DNA of 64,000 nt from Polyangiaceae bacterium (lineage in GTDB: Bacteria > Myxococcota_A > Polyangia > Polyangiales > Polyangiaceae), in NCBI GenBank assembly GCA_025936115.1, contig JAICTZ010000011.1, positions 158,755 to 222,754 of the forward strand, written 5' to 3'. A model generated the notes under the pieces. The model did not search any database and was not told the origin of the DNA. It saw only the letters and a list, made by a program, of their open reading frames with translations. The position numbers and the translations under genes were made by a program. This document shows positions 33,452 through 42,917 of the stretch, piece by piece (within the stretch, counting starts at the first letter, position 1; every line of letters begins with the position of its first letter).

Positions 33452-34233
33452 TTCATCTGCGTGGCCGCGCGCAGCATGTCGTCCGCCGTCATGATGACCT
33501 TGGAGTTCATCTCGTAGCCGCGCTGGGCGCTGATCATGCCGATCATCTCGGAGACGATGTCGACGTTGGAGCGCTCGAACGAACCCTGCAGCAGCGTGCC
33601 GCGGCCGTCCGTGCCTGCCGAGCCCTGCTGCGGTTCACCGCTCGCGAGCGTCTTGACGAACAGGTTGTGCCCGAGCGCTTTGAGACCGGCGGGGTTCAAG
33701 AAGGTCGCGAGCTGGATCTGCCCGATTTCGACCGGCGTCGTTTCGCCCGACATGGTGACGCTGACTTTGCCGTCGGAGGCGATCGAGACGTTGGTGGCGC
33801 CGTTCGGGACGGTGATGGGTGGATCGAGTAGCTGGCCTTCGTTGGTGACGAGGTTGCCGAGCCCGTCGGTCTTGAGCGTGCCCGCGCGCGTGTAGGCTTG
33901 GGTGCCGTCGTTCTGCTGGACGATCAAAAAGCCGTTGCCCTCGATCGCCACGTCGAGCGGGTTACCCGAGTTCTCGAAGGTGCCTTCCGCGAACTCGCGC
34001 GAGGTGCCGACCACGCGCACGCCCGTGCCGATCTGCAGTCCGTTGGGCGCCATCGTCGTCGGGCCCGTGGCCGCGCCTGCCTCGCGCACGTTTTGGTACA
34101 GAAGGTCCTGGAACTCGACGCGCTGTCGCTTGTAGCCGGCGGTGTTCGCGTTGGCGATGTTGTTGGCGACCCCTTCGAGCTGAGTCTCTTGGGCCGACAT
34201 ACCCGTGGCAGCGATGTGGAGCGATCGAAACAT
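33448..34233 (-). CDS. flgG: Flagellar distal rod protein FlgG
   Basis: The 261-residue rod protein has the N-terminal motif 'LEGVANNIANANTAGYKRQR', the FlgG-specific 'NPLDVAIEGNGFLIVQ' and the C-terminal 'EMIGMISAQRGYEMNSKVIM'. It is the first gene of the flgG-A-H-I-J-M-N-K-L operon and follows a strong sigma-54 promoter only 18 nt upstream. flgF, normally beside flgG, is missing here. Confidence 0.96.
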   Translation of the reverse strand: MFRSLHIAATGMSAQETQLEGVANNIANANTAGYKRQRVEFQDLLYQNVREAGAATGPTTMAPNGLQIGTGVRVVGTSREFAEGTFENSGNPLDVAIEGNGFLIVQQNDGTQAYTRAGTLKTDGLGNLVTNEGQLLDPPITVPNGATNVSIASDGKVSVTMSGETTPVEIGQIQLATFLNPAGLKALGHNLFVKTLASGEPQQGSAGTDGRGTLLQGSFERSNVDIVSEMIGMISAQRGYEMNSKVIMTADDMLRAATQMK

Positions 34234-34251
34234 GGCGCTACTGCCTCTGTA

Positions 34252-34266
34252 GCAATCCGGGTGCCA
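34252..34266 (-). promoter_or_regulatory. Sigma-54 promoter of the flgG operon
   Basis: On the minus strand the sequence TGGCACCCGGATTGC matches the sigma-54 consensus TGGCAC-N5-TTGC in every position. The -12 GC lies 18 nt before the flgG ATG, so transcription would start about 7 nt before the start codon. A sigma-54 activator gene is 0.9 kb upstream. Confidence 0.85.
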
Positions 34267-34315
34267 GTCCGGATCCGGGGCCTGAACGCGCGCTCGCTCG
34301 CGTTATGCCGCGCGA

Positions 34316-34549
34316 TCAGCGCGACAGAGCGGCGTCGCCGCCAGCGCCACCCTCGCCATTTGGCGCTGCAGCGTCAGCCGGTTGACTCGGCGCGTTCGGA
34401 TCGGTGCACTCGCCCTTGCGGCACTCCATGTGACTGCCGCAATCGGAGTTGCGCAGGCAGCCGAGGTTGCCGCAACCGTCGAGTGCACCGAGGCCGCTGA
34501 CGAACAGCGCGAACAGGACGGGACCGAGCAGGCGCTTAAAGACGGACAT
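34316..34549 (-). CDS. Small Cys-rich lipoprotein
   Basis: The 77-residue protein has a signal sequence and lipobox-like 'GLGALDGCGNLGC' and a short domain with five to six cysteines ('CGNLGCLRNSDCGSHMECRK'), followed by a Pro/Ala/Gly tail. It resembles tiny surface lipoproteins common in Myxococcota. It overlaps the end of the upstream outer-membrane protein gene by 14 bp. It ends 50 bp before the flgG promoter, so it may belong to a separate transcript. Confidence 0.6.
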   Translation of the reverse strand: MSVFKRLLGPVLFALFVSGLGALDGCGNLGCLRNSDCGSHMECRKGECTDPNAPSQPADAAAPNGEGGAGGDAALSR

Positions 34550-35075
34550 TGATGCCTACCGTGAGAAGACCCCAGATGAGGACCGAGTCACCGGGCAAAT
34601 CGCTGCCGAGCGGGAAAGCGGAAATGCTCGGCTCGATGAACACGCCAAAGCGCTTGCCGAGCGGAATCACGAGCGTTGCGCCCGCTACGCCGCCGAGCAG
34701 CGTCTCCGGCGCGATCGTGCCCGTGATGCCGATGAACCCGCCGAAGCCGCGGCCGAGCCAACGCGAGTAGCGAATGTCGCCGCCGATGCTGCCGCGCTTT
34801 TCGAGCTCGACCGCGCCGCGAAAGCCGATGCCTTGCACCGGATCTTCCTCGTCGCGCAGATCGAGGCCGCCGCTCAGGCGCAGGCGCGCGCGCTGCCAGC
34901 CGAGCGTGCCCGTGCCCGCGTCGCCGCCTTCGAGACCCGAGCCGATCCCGAAGTAGGTTTCGTACATGTAGCCCTCGGCCCGCGCCGGTCGCGCCAGCAA
35001 ACTGGCACCGGCCATCGTCGAAACGATGACGCACAGCTTGAGCGCTGGGCAGCTCCGGTGGCTACGGTTCGGCAC
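34536..35075 (-). CDS. Small outer membrane beta-barrel-like protein
   Basis: The 179-residue protein has a signal peptide ending near 'LARPARAEGYMYETYFGIGS' and then alternating amphipathic strands rich in Gly and aromatic residues, typical of an 8-stranded barrel. It terminates in 'VGINVRL'. The start may be internal (Met21). No family is recognised. It lies between the sigma-54 activator gene and flgG on the same strand. Confidence 0.6.
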   Translation of the reverse strand: MPNRSHRSCPALKLCVIVSTMAGASLLARPARAEGYMYETYFGIGSGLEGGDAGTGTLGWQRARLRLSGGLDLRDEEDPVQGIGFRGAVELEKRGSIGGDIRYSRWLGRGFGGFIGITGTIAPETLLGGVAGATLVIPLGKRFGVFIEPSISAFPLGSDLPGDSVLIWGLLTVGINVRL

Positions 35076-35124
35076 GCGTGGACCAGGAGCAAGCCGCGGG
35101 CCAAGCTTCGCTCACGCCCGGCGC

Positions 35125-36249
<1,125 letters not shown>

Positions 36250-36257
36250 GGCGTCAT

Positions 36258-36271
36258 ACGGAACGGTCCGT
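36258..36271. promoter_or_regulatory. Possible operator in the activator-flgB spacer
   Basis: ACGGA-ACGG-TCCGT is a perfect 5-bp inverted repeat with a 4-bp spacer, about 10-20 bp upstream of the activator start and about 170 bp upstream of the flgB promoter. That distance suits an enhancer or autoregulatory site for the activator. The repeat is short, so this is tentative. Confidence 0.25.
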
Positions 36272-36426
36272 CAGCCCCTCGCTTAAGTCGGTTACGACAT
36301 TTTTTTGACTCCCATTGCGTCAGCAAATCGTGCGTCAAAACGTGGACAATCTTGCGTGCGCGTACGGTTCGCTGACGCTTCGCGAAGACGTCCGAAAGCG
36401 GGAAGCGTGAGGCAACGCGCGAAACG

Positions 36427-36445
36427 CTGGCACGTCACGTGCTTT
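36427..36445 (+). promoter_or_regulatory. Sigma-54 promoter of the flgB operon
   Basis: CTGGCACGTCACGTGCTT has the invariant GG and GC exactly 10 bp apart and matches TGGCACG-N4-TTGC with one change (GTGC). The predicted start point is around 36454, two to three nucleotides before the GTG codon at 36456. Confidence 0.75.
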
Positions 36446-36455
36446 GAGCACTCGC

Positions 36456-36857
36456 GTGTCCGGCGTCTTCAACTCGGTCGATCCGCTACGTGCAGCGCTC
36501 GACTACCACTTGGATCGTCAGAACGTGCTCGCGTCGAACGTCGCGCACGTCGACACGCCCGGCTACCGTCCGCACGATCTCGAGCGTATCGAGCAGAGCG
36601 GCTTCAGCGCAGTCATGGGCGTCGCGCTACAGCGCACGAACGAGCGTCACCTGATTGGCGGCGGCATCGACGCGCTGCCGAACGGCCGCGTGTTCGAAGA
36701 TCTGAGCGCCGGCGTCGGTAACGACGGCAACTACGTGTCGATCGATCGCGAAGCCGCGAAGCTTGCGGCAAACCAACTCCGCTACGACACCGTCTCGGCC
36801 ATCGTTTCCGCCGAGCTCCACCAACTCACCTTCGCGGCGAGCGACGGAAAGGGATGA
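36456..36857 (+). CDS. flgB: Flagellar proximal rod protein FlgB
   Basis: The 133-residue rod protein carries 'LDRQNVLASNVAHVDTPGYR' and the C-terminal 'AAKLAANQLRYDTVSAIVSA'. The start is placed at GTG 36456 (VSGVFNSVD) because the sigma-54 promoter would begin transcription just before it; a TTG at 36444 lies inside the promoter. No Shine-Dalgarno sequence precedes it, so translation may be almost leaderless. It is the first gene of the long plus-strand flagellar operon. Confidence 0.92.
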   Translation: MSGVFNSVDPLRAALDYHLDRQNVLASNVAHVDTPGYRPHDLERIEQSGFSAVMGVALQRTNERHLIGGGIDALPNGRVFEDLSAGVGNDGNYVSIDREAAKLAANQLRYDTVSAIVSAELHQLTFAASDGKG

Positions 36858-36866
36858 TAAAAGGCC

Positions 36867-37298
36867 ATGCTGGGCGTCTTTAGTGCACTCGAAATTTCGG
36901 CTTCCGGCCTCGGCGCCGAGCGCGTGCGCATGAACACCATCGCGTCGAACCTCGCGAACGTGCACACCACCAAGACCGCTGCGGGCGGCCCCTTCAAGCG
37001 CCTCGACCCCATCTTCGAGGCGGTCGGCCTGCAGTCGACGGACGAGCCGTATTCGGCGGACAGCGGCGTCTCGCTCGTCAACGTTTCGCGCATCGCCGAG
37101 GACAAGCGCCCGGGCACGATGGTGTACGAGCCCGGAAATCCCGACGCCAACGCGGGCGGCTACGTCGAGTACCCGAACGTCAACGCCGTCGAGGAAATGG
37201 TCAACATGATCACCGCCTCGCGCGCGTACGAGGCCGGCATCACGTCGATCGACAGCGTGAAGCAGATGGCGCACTCGGCGCTCTCGATCGCGAAGTGA
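36867..37298 (+). CDS. flgC: Flagellar proximal rod protein FlgC
   Basis: The 143-residue rod protein has 'SASGLGAERVRMNTIASNLA' and the conserved C-terminal 'VNAVEEMVNMITASRAYEAG'. It lies 10 bp after flgB and 20 bp before fliE, the standard flgB-flgC-fliE order. The ATG is preceded by GATAAAAGGCC, a weak ribosome-binding site. Confidence 0.96.
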   Translation: MLGVFSALEISASGLGAERVRMNTIASNLANVHTTKTAAGGPFKRLDPIFEAVGLQSTDEPYSADSGVSLVNVSRIAEDKRPGTMVYEPGNPDANAGGYVEYPNVNAVEEMVNMITASRAYEAGITSIDSVKQMAHSALSIAK

Positions 37299-37318
37299 GC
37301 CGCCCCACGTAATTCGCC

Positions 37319-37624
37319 ATGGGCCCCATCGACTCCGCCGGCATTCCACTCCTCGCCCCGCACCTCGCGCGGGAAGTGGAGACGCCCGCCCCGAAGGTGG
37401 ACGCCGACGGCTTTGCGTCGCTCGTCAAGGAAGCGGTCGTCAAGACGAACGATCAGATCCAGCGCGCGGAGGCGGCGGGTAGCGAATTCGCCGCGGGCCG
37501 CGTCGACGACATTCACGGCACGATGCTCGAGCTCAGCAAGGCGGACATCGAGCTTCGCTTCGCCGGCAACGTGCGCAACAAAGTGACCGACGCTTTCTAC
37601 GAGCTTTGGCGGATGCAAATCTGA
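37319..37624 (+). CDS. fliE: Flagellar hook-basal body protein FliE
   Basis: The 101-residue protein connects the MS ring to the proximal rod. Family features are 'FASLVKEAVVKTNDQIQRAE' and the C-terminal 'LRFAGNVRNKVTDAFYELWR', ending 'MQI'. The length and position before fliF are normal. Confidence 0.95.
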   Translation: MGPIDSAGIPLLAPHLAREVETPAPKVDADGFASLVKEAVVKTNDQIQRAEAAGSEFAAGRVDDIHGTMLELSKADIELRFAGNVRNKVTDAFYELWRMQI

Positions 37625-37676
37625 TGGCTACGCGTGATTGCGTGCTGAACGTGGCGTGTGAAGGAAGGCTCCGCTG

Positions 37677-39329
37677 ATGCCCGAACCGATCAAGAACGTC
37701 CTCGCGCAGCTCGCGAATTTCTGGCGTGGGCTTTCGACGCCGAAGCGCATGGCTCTGCTCGTCGCGACGGTCGGCGTGCTCCTGCTCGGCCTCGGCGTCG
37801 TGCTGCTCGAAACGCACGAGCAATACTCCTATCTTTATACCGAGCTTTCGACCGAAGACACTGCGGCCGTCGTCGAGAAACTCAAGGCCGGCCAAGTGCC
37901 GTATCGCCTCGACGCGTCCGGCACCCGCATCGAAGTGCCCGAAAGCCGCGTCCACGAGCTGAGGCTCGAGCTCGCCTCGGCGGGCCTGCCGCGGGGCGGC
38001 GGCGTCGGTTTCGAAATTTTCGACAAATCGCAGCTCGGCAGCACGGAATTCGAACAGCAGGTGAACCTTCGGCGCGCGCTCGAAGGCGAGCTCAGCCGCT
38101 CGATCGGCACGCTGCGCGGCGTGCAATCGGCGCGCGTTCACCTCGTCATCCCCGAGCGGCGCTTGTTCGTCGCGGGGCAAGAGCGCGCCTCCGCGTCCGT
38201 GGTCTTGAAACTCCGCTCGCCCGAAGCGGCCACGCGCGAAGAAGTCGCGGGCATCGTGCATTTGGTCGCGAGCGCCGTGCCGGGACTCAGCCGTGATCGC
38301 GTCTCGGTCGTGAGCTCCGACGGCGTGACGCTGCATCGTCCCAGTTTCGACGGCGAAGCCAATTCCGGCTCGGGTGACCTCGCCGAGCAGGGTCAGCTCA
38401 TGGGCTCACAGCTCGAGGTGGCGGCGCGCGAGCAGCTCGAGCGCGTCGTGGGCCCAGGGCTCGCCGACGTACGCGTCAACGTCGCCATCAACTCGGCGAC
38501 GCGCGAAAAGACGAGCGAGCTCTACGACAAGGACACGATCGCGCTCCGCAGCGAGCACAAGGTCGAGGAAATGACGGGCAATAACCAGCTCGCCATCGCC
38601 GGCGTGCCCGGCGCGCAGAGTAACCTGCCCGACGCGAAGAGCGACGCCACACCCGAGCCGGCGCCGGCTCCGATGGGTTCGAGCGGCGTGTTCCGTCGCA
38701 CGCAGACGCGCAATTGGGAAGTCGATCGCGTGGTCGAGAAGACCTCGACGCCGCCCGGTGAAGTGCGGCGCATGAGCGTCGCCGTGCTGGTCGACGAAAA
38801 CAGGGTGCTCAAAGGTGGGAAGCTCGTGGCTGTCCCGCGCACCCCGGAAGAGCTCGTCGCGCTCGAGGACATCGTCAAGAAAGCGGTCGGCTTTGACGCC
38901 GAGCGTGGCGATTCTTTGACACTCAAGGCGCTGGCTTTCCACCACGACGACATGGCGGACCTCACGAAGACGACGGACCTGCCGGTCTGGCGGCGTTACC
39001 TGCCGTTCATGGCCGTCGGTGCGCTCGTGCTGGCGGCGATCGTCGTGCTCTCGCTCCGCAGCAAGCACGCGAAGCAACTCGCCGCGATCCGGCGCGCAGC
39101 CGAGCTCAAAGCCGCCCAGCGCGCGAGCGCGCTGCCGGCACCCGCTTCCTCGGCCCATTTGCCCGCCTCGCCCGACGACGCGCTCGACGCGCTCCCGGCC
39201 GTCGATTACCGCACGAAGGCCCTCGAGCTCGCGAGCCGCGATCCGGCGACTGCCTCGCTCGTCCTCAAAGCATGGCTGGCGGAGGGCACCGACGCTGCGG
39301 CCGGGCTCCCGGTACCGGCCAAAGCATGA
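37677..39329 (+). CDS. fliF: Flagellar MS-ring protein FliF
   Basis: The 550-residue inner-membrane ring protein has two membrane helices (about residues 23-43 and 441-462) flanking periplasmic ring-building domains. Signatures include 'YLYTELSTEDTAAVVEKLKA', 'EFEQQVNLRRALEGELSRSI' and 'SARVHLVIPERRLFVAGQE'. The cytoplasmic tail ends with a FliG-binding segment ('AVDYRTKALELASRDPATAS'). The length is typical. GAAGGAAGG lies upstream of the ATG as ribosome-binding site. Confidence 0.97.
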   Translation: MPEPIKNVLAQLANFWRGLSTPKRMALLVATVGVLLLGLGVVLLETHEQYSYLYTELSTEDTAAVVEKLKAGQVPYRLDASGTRIEVPESRVHELRLELASAGLPRGGGVGFEIFDKSQLGSTEFEQQVNLRRALEGELSRSIGTLRGVQSARVHLVIPERRLFVAGQERASASVVLKLRSPEAATREEVAGIVHLVASAVPGLSRDRVSVVSSDGVTLHRPSFDGEANSGSGDLAEQGQLMGSQLEVAAREQLERVVGPGLADVRVNVAINSATREKTSELYDKDTIALRSEHKVEEMTGNNQLAIAGVPGAQSNLPDAKSDATPEPAPAPMGSSGVFRRTQTRNWEVDRVVEKTSTPPGEVRRMSVAVLVDENRVLKGGKLVAVPRTPEELVALEDIVKKAVGFDAERGDSLTLKALAFHHDDMADLTKTTDLPVWRRYLPFMAVGALVLAAIVVLSLRSKHAKQLAAIRRAAELKAAQRASALPAPASSAHLPASPDDALDALPAVDYRTKALELASRDPATASLVLKAWLAEGTDAAAGLPVPAKA

Positions 39330-39374
39330 GTCCCGAGCGGCACGCCTTTCGCAAAGGATCGACCGATTCCTGAG

Positions 39375-40352
39375 ATGGCGCTCAACGGTCCCGAGAAGGC
39401 GGTCCTGCTCTTGCTCTCCCTCGAGGAGAGCGTGGCGACGCCGATCATCGCCGACTTGGCGCCCTCCGAGCTCCGGCGGCTGCGGGAAGTCGCCGCCAAC
39501 ATGAGCTCGGTGCCGACCGACGCGCTCAGTAACGTCTACGCCGAGTTCGTGAGCCGGACGCAACAAGCCGTCGCCGTGCCGCGCGGCGGGGTGCGGCACC
39601 TACAGAACATCGCCGTGCGCGCGCTCGGAAGCGCCAGGGCGCAAGAGGTGTTCGCCGAGGTGCCGCAGACCGCGATGCAGCGCCTCGCGACGGCCGACCC
39701 CACGCAACTCGCCGGCTTGCTCGAGAGCGAACACCCGCAGCTCACCGCGGCGCTGCTCTCGCAACTCGATCCCGCCAAGGCGGCGAAGACGCTCGACGCG
39801 CTGCCCGAACACGTGCGGCCGCTCGTGTTGGCGCGCCTCGGCTCGATGACCGAGGTGCCCTCCGAGCTCCTCGAGGAAGCAGCCCTGGCGCTCGGCGCCG
39901 AGCTCCCGGCCGCGAAAGCGGACTCCGCGCTCACGGTCGACGGGCTCGGCTACTCGGCGCAGCTCGTGCGCAAGCTCGGCCGTCAAAAGGGTGCCGCGCT
40001 ACTCGAGAAGCTCGAGACGGAGAACGGCGAGCTCGCGCGCCAAATTCGCGGCTCGCTCTACTCGTTCGAGGATCTCTTGGCCGTCGACGCCAAGGGGATG
40101 CGTCTCTTGCTCGAATCCGTACCCGTCGAACGGCTCACGCTCGCGCTCAAGACCGCCTCCGAGACGATGGTGCAGCACGTGTTCAGCAGCATGTCCAAGC
40201 GCGCCGCCGAGCGCATCAAAGAGGACATGGAGGCGATCGGCACCGCGCGGCTCTCCGACGTCGAAGGCGCGCAGCGCGAAATCCTCGAAGTTGCGCTGCG
40301 TCTCGACGCCGAAGGCCAGATCTCGCTGGAGACGGGCCAGGATGGCGCCTGA
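39375..40352 (+). CDS. fliG: Flagellar motor switch protein FliG
   Basis: The 325-residue rotor protein has the FliG N domain ('LNGPEKAVLLLLSLEESVAT'), the middle domain with 'LLESEHPQLTAALLSQLDPA' and the C domain with the torque helix region ('YSFEDLLAVDAKGMRLLLES', 'FSSMSKRAAERIKEDMEAIG'). The EHPQ motif binds FliM and the charged C-terminal helix faces the stator. The end overlaps the fliH start by 11 bp. Confidence 0.96.
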   Translation: MALNGPEKAVLLLLSLEESVATPIIADLAPSELRRLREVAANMSSVPTDALSNVYAEFVSRTQQAVAVPRGGVRHLQNIAVRALGSARAQEVFAEVPQTAMQRLATADPTQLAGLLESEHPQLTAALLSQLDPAKAAKTLDALPEHVRPLVLARLGSMTEVPSELLEEAALALGAELPAAKADSALTVDGLGYSAQLVRKLGRQKGAALLEKLETENGELARQIRGSLYSFEDLLAVDAKGMRLLLESVPVERLTLALKTASETMVQHVFSSMSKRAAERIKEDMEAIGTARLSDVEGAQREILEVALRLDAEGQISLETGQDGA

Positions 40353-41172
40353 GAGCGGGCGTCCGGCGGCGCGCCGCGCCTTGTTCACGGAAGTGAACGC
40401 CGAGCGGCCGCGTCGCGCCGAGTTCACCAACGTCACGCCCAATCGCCCGCGCAAGAAGCCGCGCTGGCTGTCGGCACGTGAGTCGACCATGCCGCCGCCG
40501 GCCGTCGCGTCGCAGCCGCGCGCCGCCGACGCGCCTAGCCTCAAACCCGCGCCCGTGCCGCAGGAGTTCGTGCAAGCCGTGCGGCGCGAGCTTCGCACCT
40601 TGCCGAATTCGTCTCACGAAATCGCACGCGACCTCGCGCAGAACGAAGCGCTCGCCCAGGAGATGGCGCGCTCGCTCCGACCGTCGGAGCTGCCGGCGCC
40701 CGGTTTCGCGCCGCCCGGTTTCGCCCCGCCGGTTTCCGAAGCGCGGCCCGAGCCCGGACTCGAGCGCGCCTTCCGCGCCGCGATCGAGGAGATGGCGGGC
40801 ATGCGCAGCAAGGTGCTCGAGGCCGCCGCGCACGAGCTTGCCGCGCTCGCCGCCATCATCGCGCGCCGCGTGATCGCGCGCGAGCTGAGGCTTGCGCCCG
40901 AGATCCTCGAGGACCTCGTGCGCGAGGCGCTCGAAGCTTTGAGTGAACAGGATCGCATCGTCGTGCGCGTCGGCCGCGGCTTCCAAAACGCGGTCGACGG
41001 CCTCGAGCAGAAGCTTGCGACGCGGAGCGGCAACTTCCGCGTCGTGATCGAAGCGGGCCTCGGCGACTACGACTGCATCGTCGAGACCGAGCTCGGTCAG
41101 GTCGACGAATCCGTGGAAAAACGCCTGGAAAAGCTGCTCGAAGCGCTCAAGCCCGACTCGGAGGTGCCGTGA
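40342..41172 (+). CDS. fliH: Flagellar export ATPase regulator FliH
   Basis: The 276-residue protein has a variable Pro/Ala/Arg-rich N-terminal half and a conserved C-terminal FliH/HrpE domain ('ELAALAAIIARRVIARELRL', 'REALEALSEQDRIVVRVG', 'DYDCIVETELGQVDESVEKR'). It binds FliI and FliN at the export gate. The ATG at 40342 overlaps the fliG end. The longer open frame upstream is a shadow of fliG. Confidence 0.9.
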   Translation: MAPESGRPAARRALFTEVNAERPRRAEFTNVTPNRPRKKPRWLSARESTMPPPAVASQPRAADAPSLKPAPVPQEFVQAVRRELRTLPNSSHEIARDLAQNEALAQEMARSLRPSELPAPGFAPPGFAPPVSEARPEPGLERAFRAAIEEMAGMRSKVLEAAAHELAALAAIIARRVIARELRLAPEILEDLVREALEALSEQDRIVVRVGRGFQNAVDGLEQKLATRSGNFRVVIEAGLGDYDCIVETELGQVDESVEKRLEKLLEALKPDSEVP

Positions 41173-42503
41173 CGCTCGGCGCGCTCATCGAGCGTTGCGA
41201 GAGCGCGCCCTTGCACGTGCCGTACGGCACGGTGCTCGACGTCGTCGGCCTGATCGTCGAAATCGGCGGCCTCAAAGCCGCGGTCGGTGAAACGCTCTCG
41301 ATCGTCGCGTCGGCGACGCACTCGCTCGACGTCGAAGTCGTCGGTTTCCGCGGCGGACGCTTGCTCGCGACGCCGCTCGGCCCCCTCGCCGGCGTGCGAC
41401 CCGGCGCGCGGGTCGCGCGTCGCCACCGCGGCCCCAGCGTGCCCGTCTCGGACGCCATGCTCGGCCGCGTGCTCGACGCGTTCGGCCGTCCGCTCGACGG
41501 CGGCGCGCCGCTCTTGGCGCGCAAAGCGCGGTCCGTGCACGCCTCGCCCCCGTCGCCCTTCGAACGTCGCGCGATCGACACGCGGCTCGCGACGGGCGTG
41601 CGCGTGCTCGACGGCCTGTTGCCACTCGGGGTCGGTCAGAGAATGGGCATTTTTGCGGGCGCGGGTGTGGGCAAGAGCACGTTGCTCGGCATGATTTGTC
41701 GCTCCTCGCAGGCCGACGTGAACGTCGTCGCGCTGATCGGCGAGCGCGGTCGCGAGCTCAACGACTTCGTGCGCAACGCGCTCGGACCCGAGGGCCTCGC
41801 GCGCTCGGTCGTCGTCACGGCCACGAGCGACCAGCCGCCGCTCGTGCGCGCGCGCGGCGCGGAATCGGCGACGGCCATCGCCGAATACTTCCGCGACCAA
41901 GGCAAGAGCGTCCTGCTCGTCATGGACTCCGTCACGCGCTACGCGATGGCCTTGCGTGAAGCCGCGCTCGCTGCCGGCGAACCGCCCGCCACCAAAGGTT
42001 ACCCGCCGAGCGTCTTCGCCGCCTTGCCGCGCCTGCTCGAACGCGCCGGCACCGCGGGCGGGGAAGGCGTCATCACCGCGCTCTATACGGTCTTCGTCGA
42101 AGGCGACGACCTCGGGGACCCGATTGCCGACACCGTGCGCGGCGTCCTCGACGGCCACATCGTGCTCTCGCGCGAGCTCGCCGACTCGGGTCACTTCCCG
42201 GCAGTCGACGTGCTCAAGAGCGTCTCCCGGCTCGCGCAGGACATCGCCACCCAACCCGACCTGCAATCCGCGGCTGCACTCCGCAGCATCCTCGCCGCGT
42301 ATCACGACGCCAAAGATCTGATCCAACTCGGCGCCTACGTCGCCGGCAGCGATCCGCGTGTCGAGGTCGCTAAAGCGGCGTTACCGGAGATCAACGCCTT
42401 TTTGCAGCAACGACTCGACGAGCGGGTGGCGATGCCGGACACGTTGAACCGGATGCACGGGCTCGCGCGGCGCGTCTTGGCCGCAGCGGCGCCGCGACGC
42501 TGA
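41169..42503 (+). CDS. fliI: Flagellar export ATPase FliI
   Basis: The 444-residue ATPase has Walker A AGAGVGKST (163-171), Walker B 'KSVLLVMDSVTRYAMALREA' and the family block 'PPATKGYPPSVFAALPRLLE'. It energises flagellar type III export together with FliH and FliJ. The GTG start at 41169 overlaps the fliH stop as GTGA, indicating coupling. The length is normal. Confidence 0.97.
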   Translation: MTLGALIERCESAPLHVPYGTVLDVVGLIVEIGGLKAAVGETLSIVASATHSLDVEVVGFRGGRLLATPLGPLAGVRPGARVARRHRGPSVPVSDAMLGRVLDAFGRPLDGGAPLLARKARSVHASPPSPFERRAIDTRLATGVRVLDGLLPLGVGQRMGIFAGAGVGKSTLLGMICRSSQADVNVVALIGERGRELNDFVRNALGPEGLARSVVVTATSDQPPLVRARGAESATAIAEYFRDQGKSVLLVMDSVTRYAMALREAALAAGEPPATKGYPPSVFAALPRLLERAGTAGGEGVITALYTVFVEGDDLGDPIADTVRGVLDGHIVLSRELADSGHFPAVDVLKSVSRLAQDIATQPDLQSAAALRSILAAYHDAKDLIQLGAYVAGSDPRVEVAKAALPEINAFLQQRLDERVAMPDTLNRMHGLARRVLAAAAPRR

Positions 42504-42917
42504 CCCCCGTCGAGCTGGAGCTACTGAGCGGAGAGCCTCGGGAACGGCTGCTCGACGCGTTGGCGGAGCGAGCGAATTCGGGGAACGCGTCTGATTCGCC
42601 AATACGACGACGGTCGTTTGCCTGAGTTTCGGCGTTTTTCTCGCAAACGCGAGCCTCTTGGTGGAAGCGGAGGCAAGGGTGGTCAACGGCTGCTCTACGA
42701 GCGTCATTCACTCGGCGAAACCAACGACGTGGCGGCTCCGAGCGACACTGGCGGCACAGTCCCAAGCTCTGGGGACGTGGCATTTCGCGTGCGATGGCGC
42801 GCGACGGCGTTGTTCGCGACAACCGGCTTCGTCATCGCGGCCGCGCTTGGCGCTGTGCTCCGGCGCGCGTTCGCGCTCGCGAGCCCGGGCTTTTGCTCTC
42901 AGTGGTATGGTCGTTCG
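42504..42917. other. Insert between fliI and fliJ with a coding remnant
   Basis: About 410 bp without a complete gene interrupts the otherwise tight flagellar operon. Directly after fliI, a frame lacking a start codon reads LTPVELELLSGEPRERLLDA and 'LAERANSGN' to a stop at about 42625, which looks like a coding remnant of unknown origin. A CTCGC-AAAC-GCGAG hairpin lies at 42640-42653 without a T-tract. The rest holds no recognisable feature. Confidence 0.4.

Noticed and set aside
36300..36345. Possible sigma-54 promoter for the activator gene on the minus strand
   Set aside because: The best match TGACGCACGATTTGC has GA instead of the invariant GG at -24, so I do not call it.
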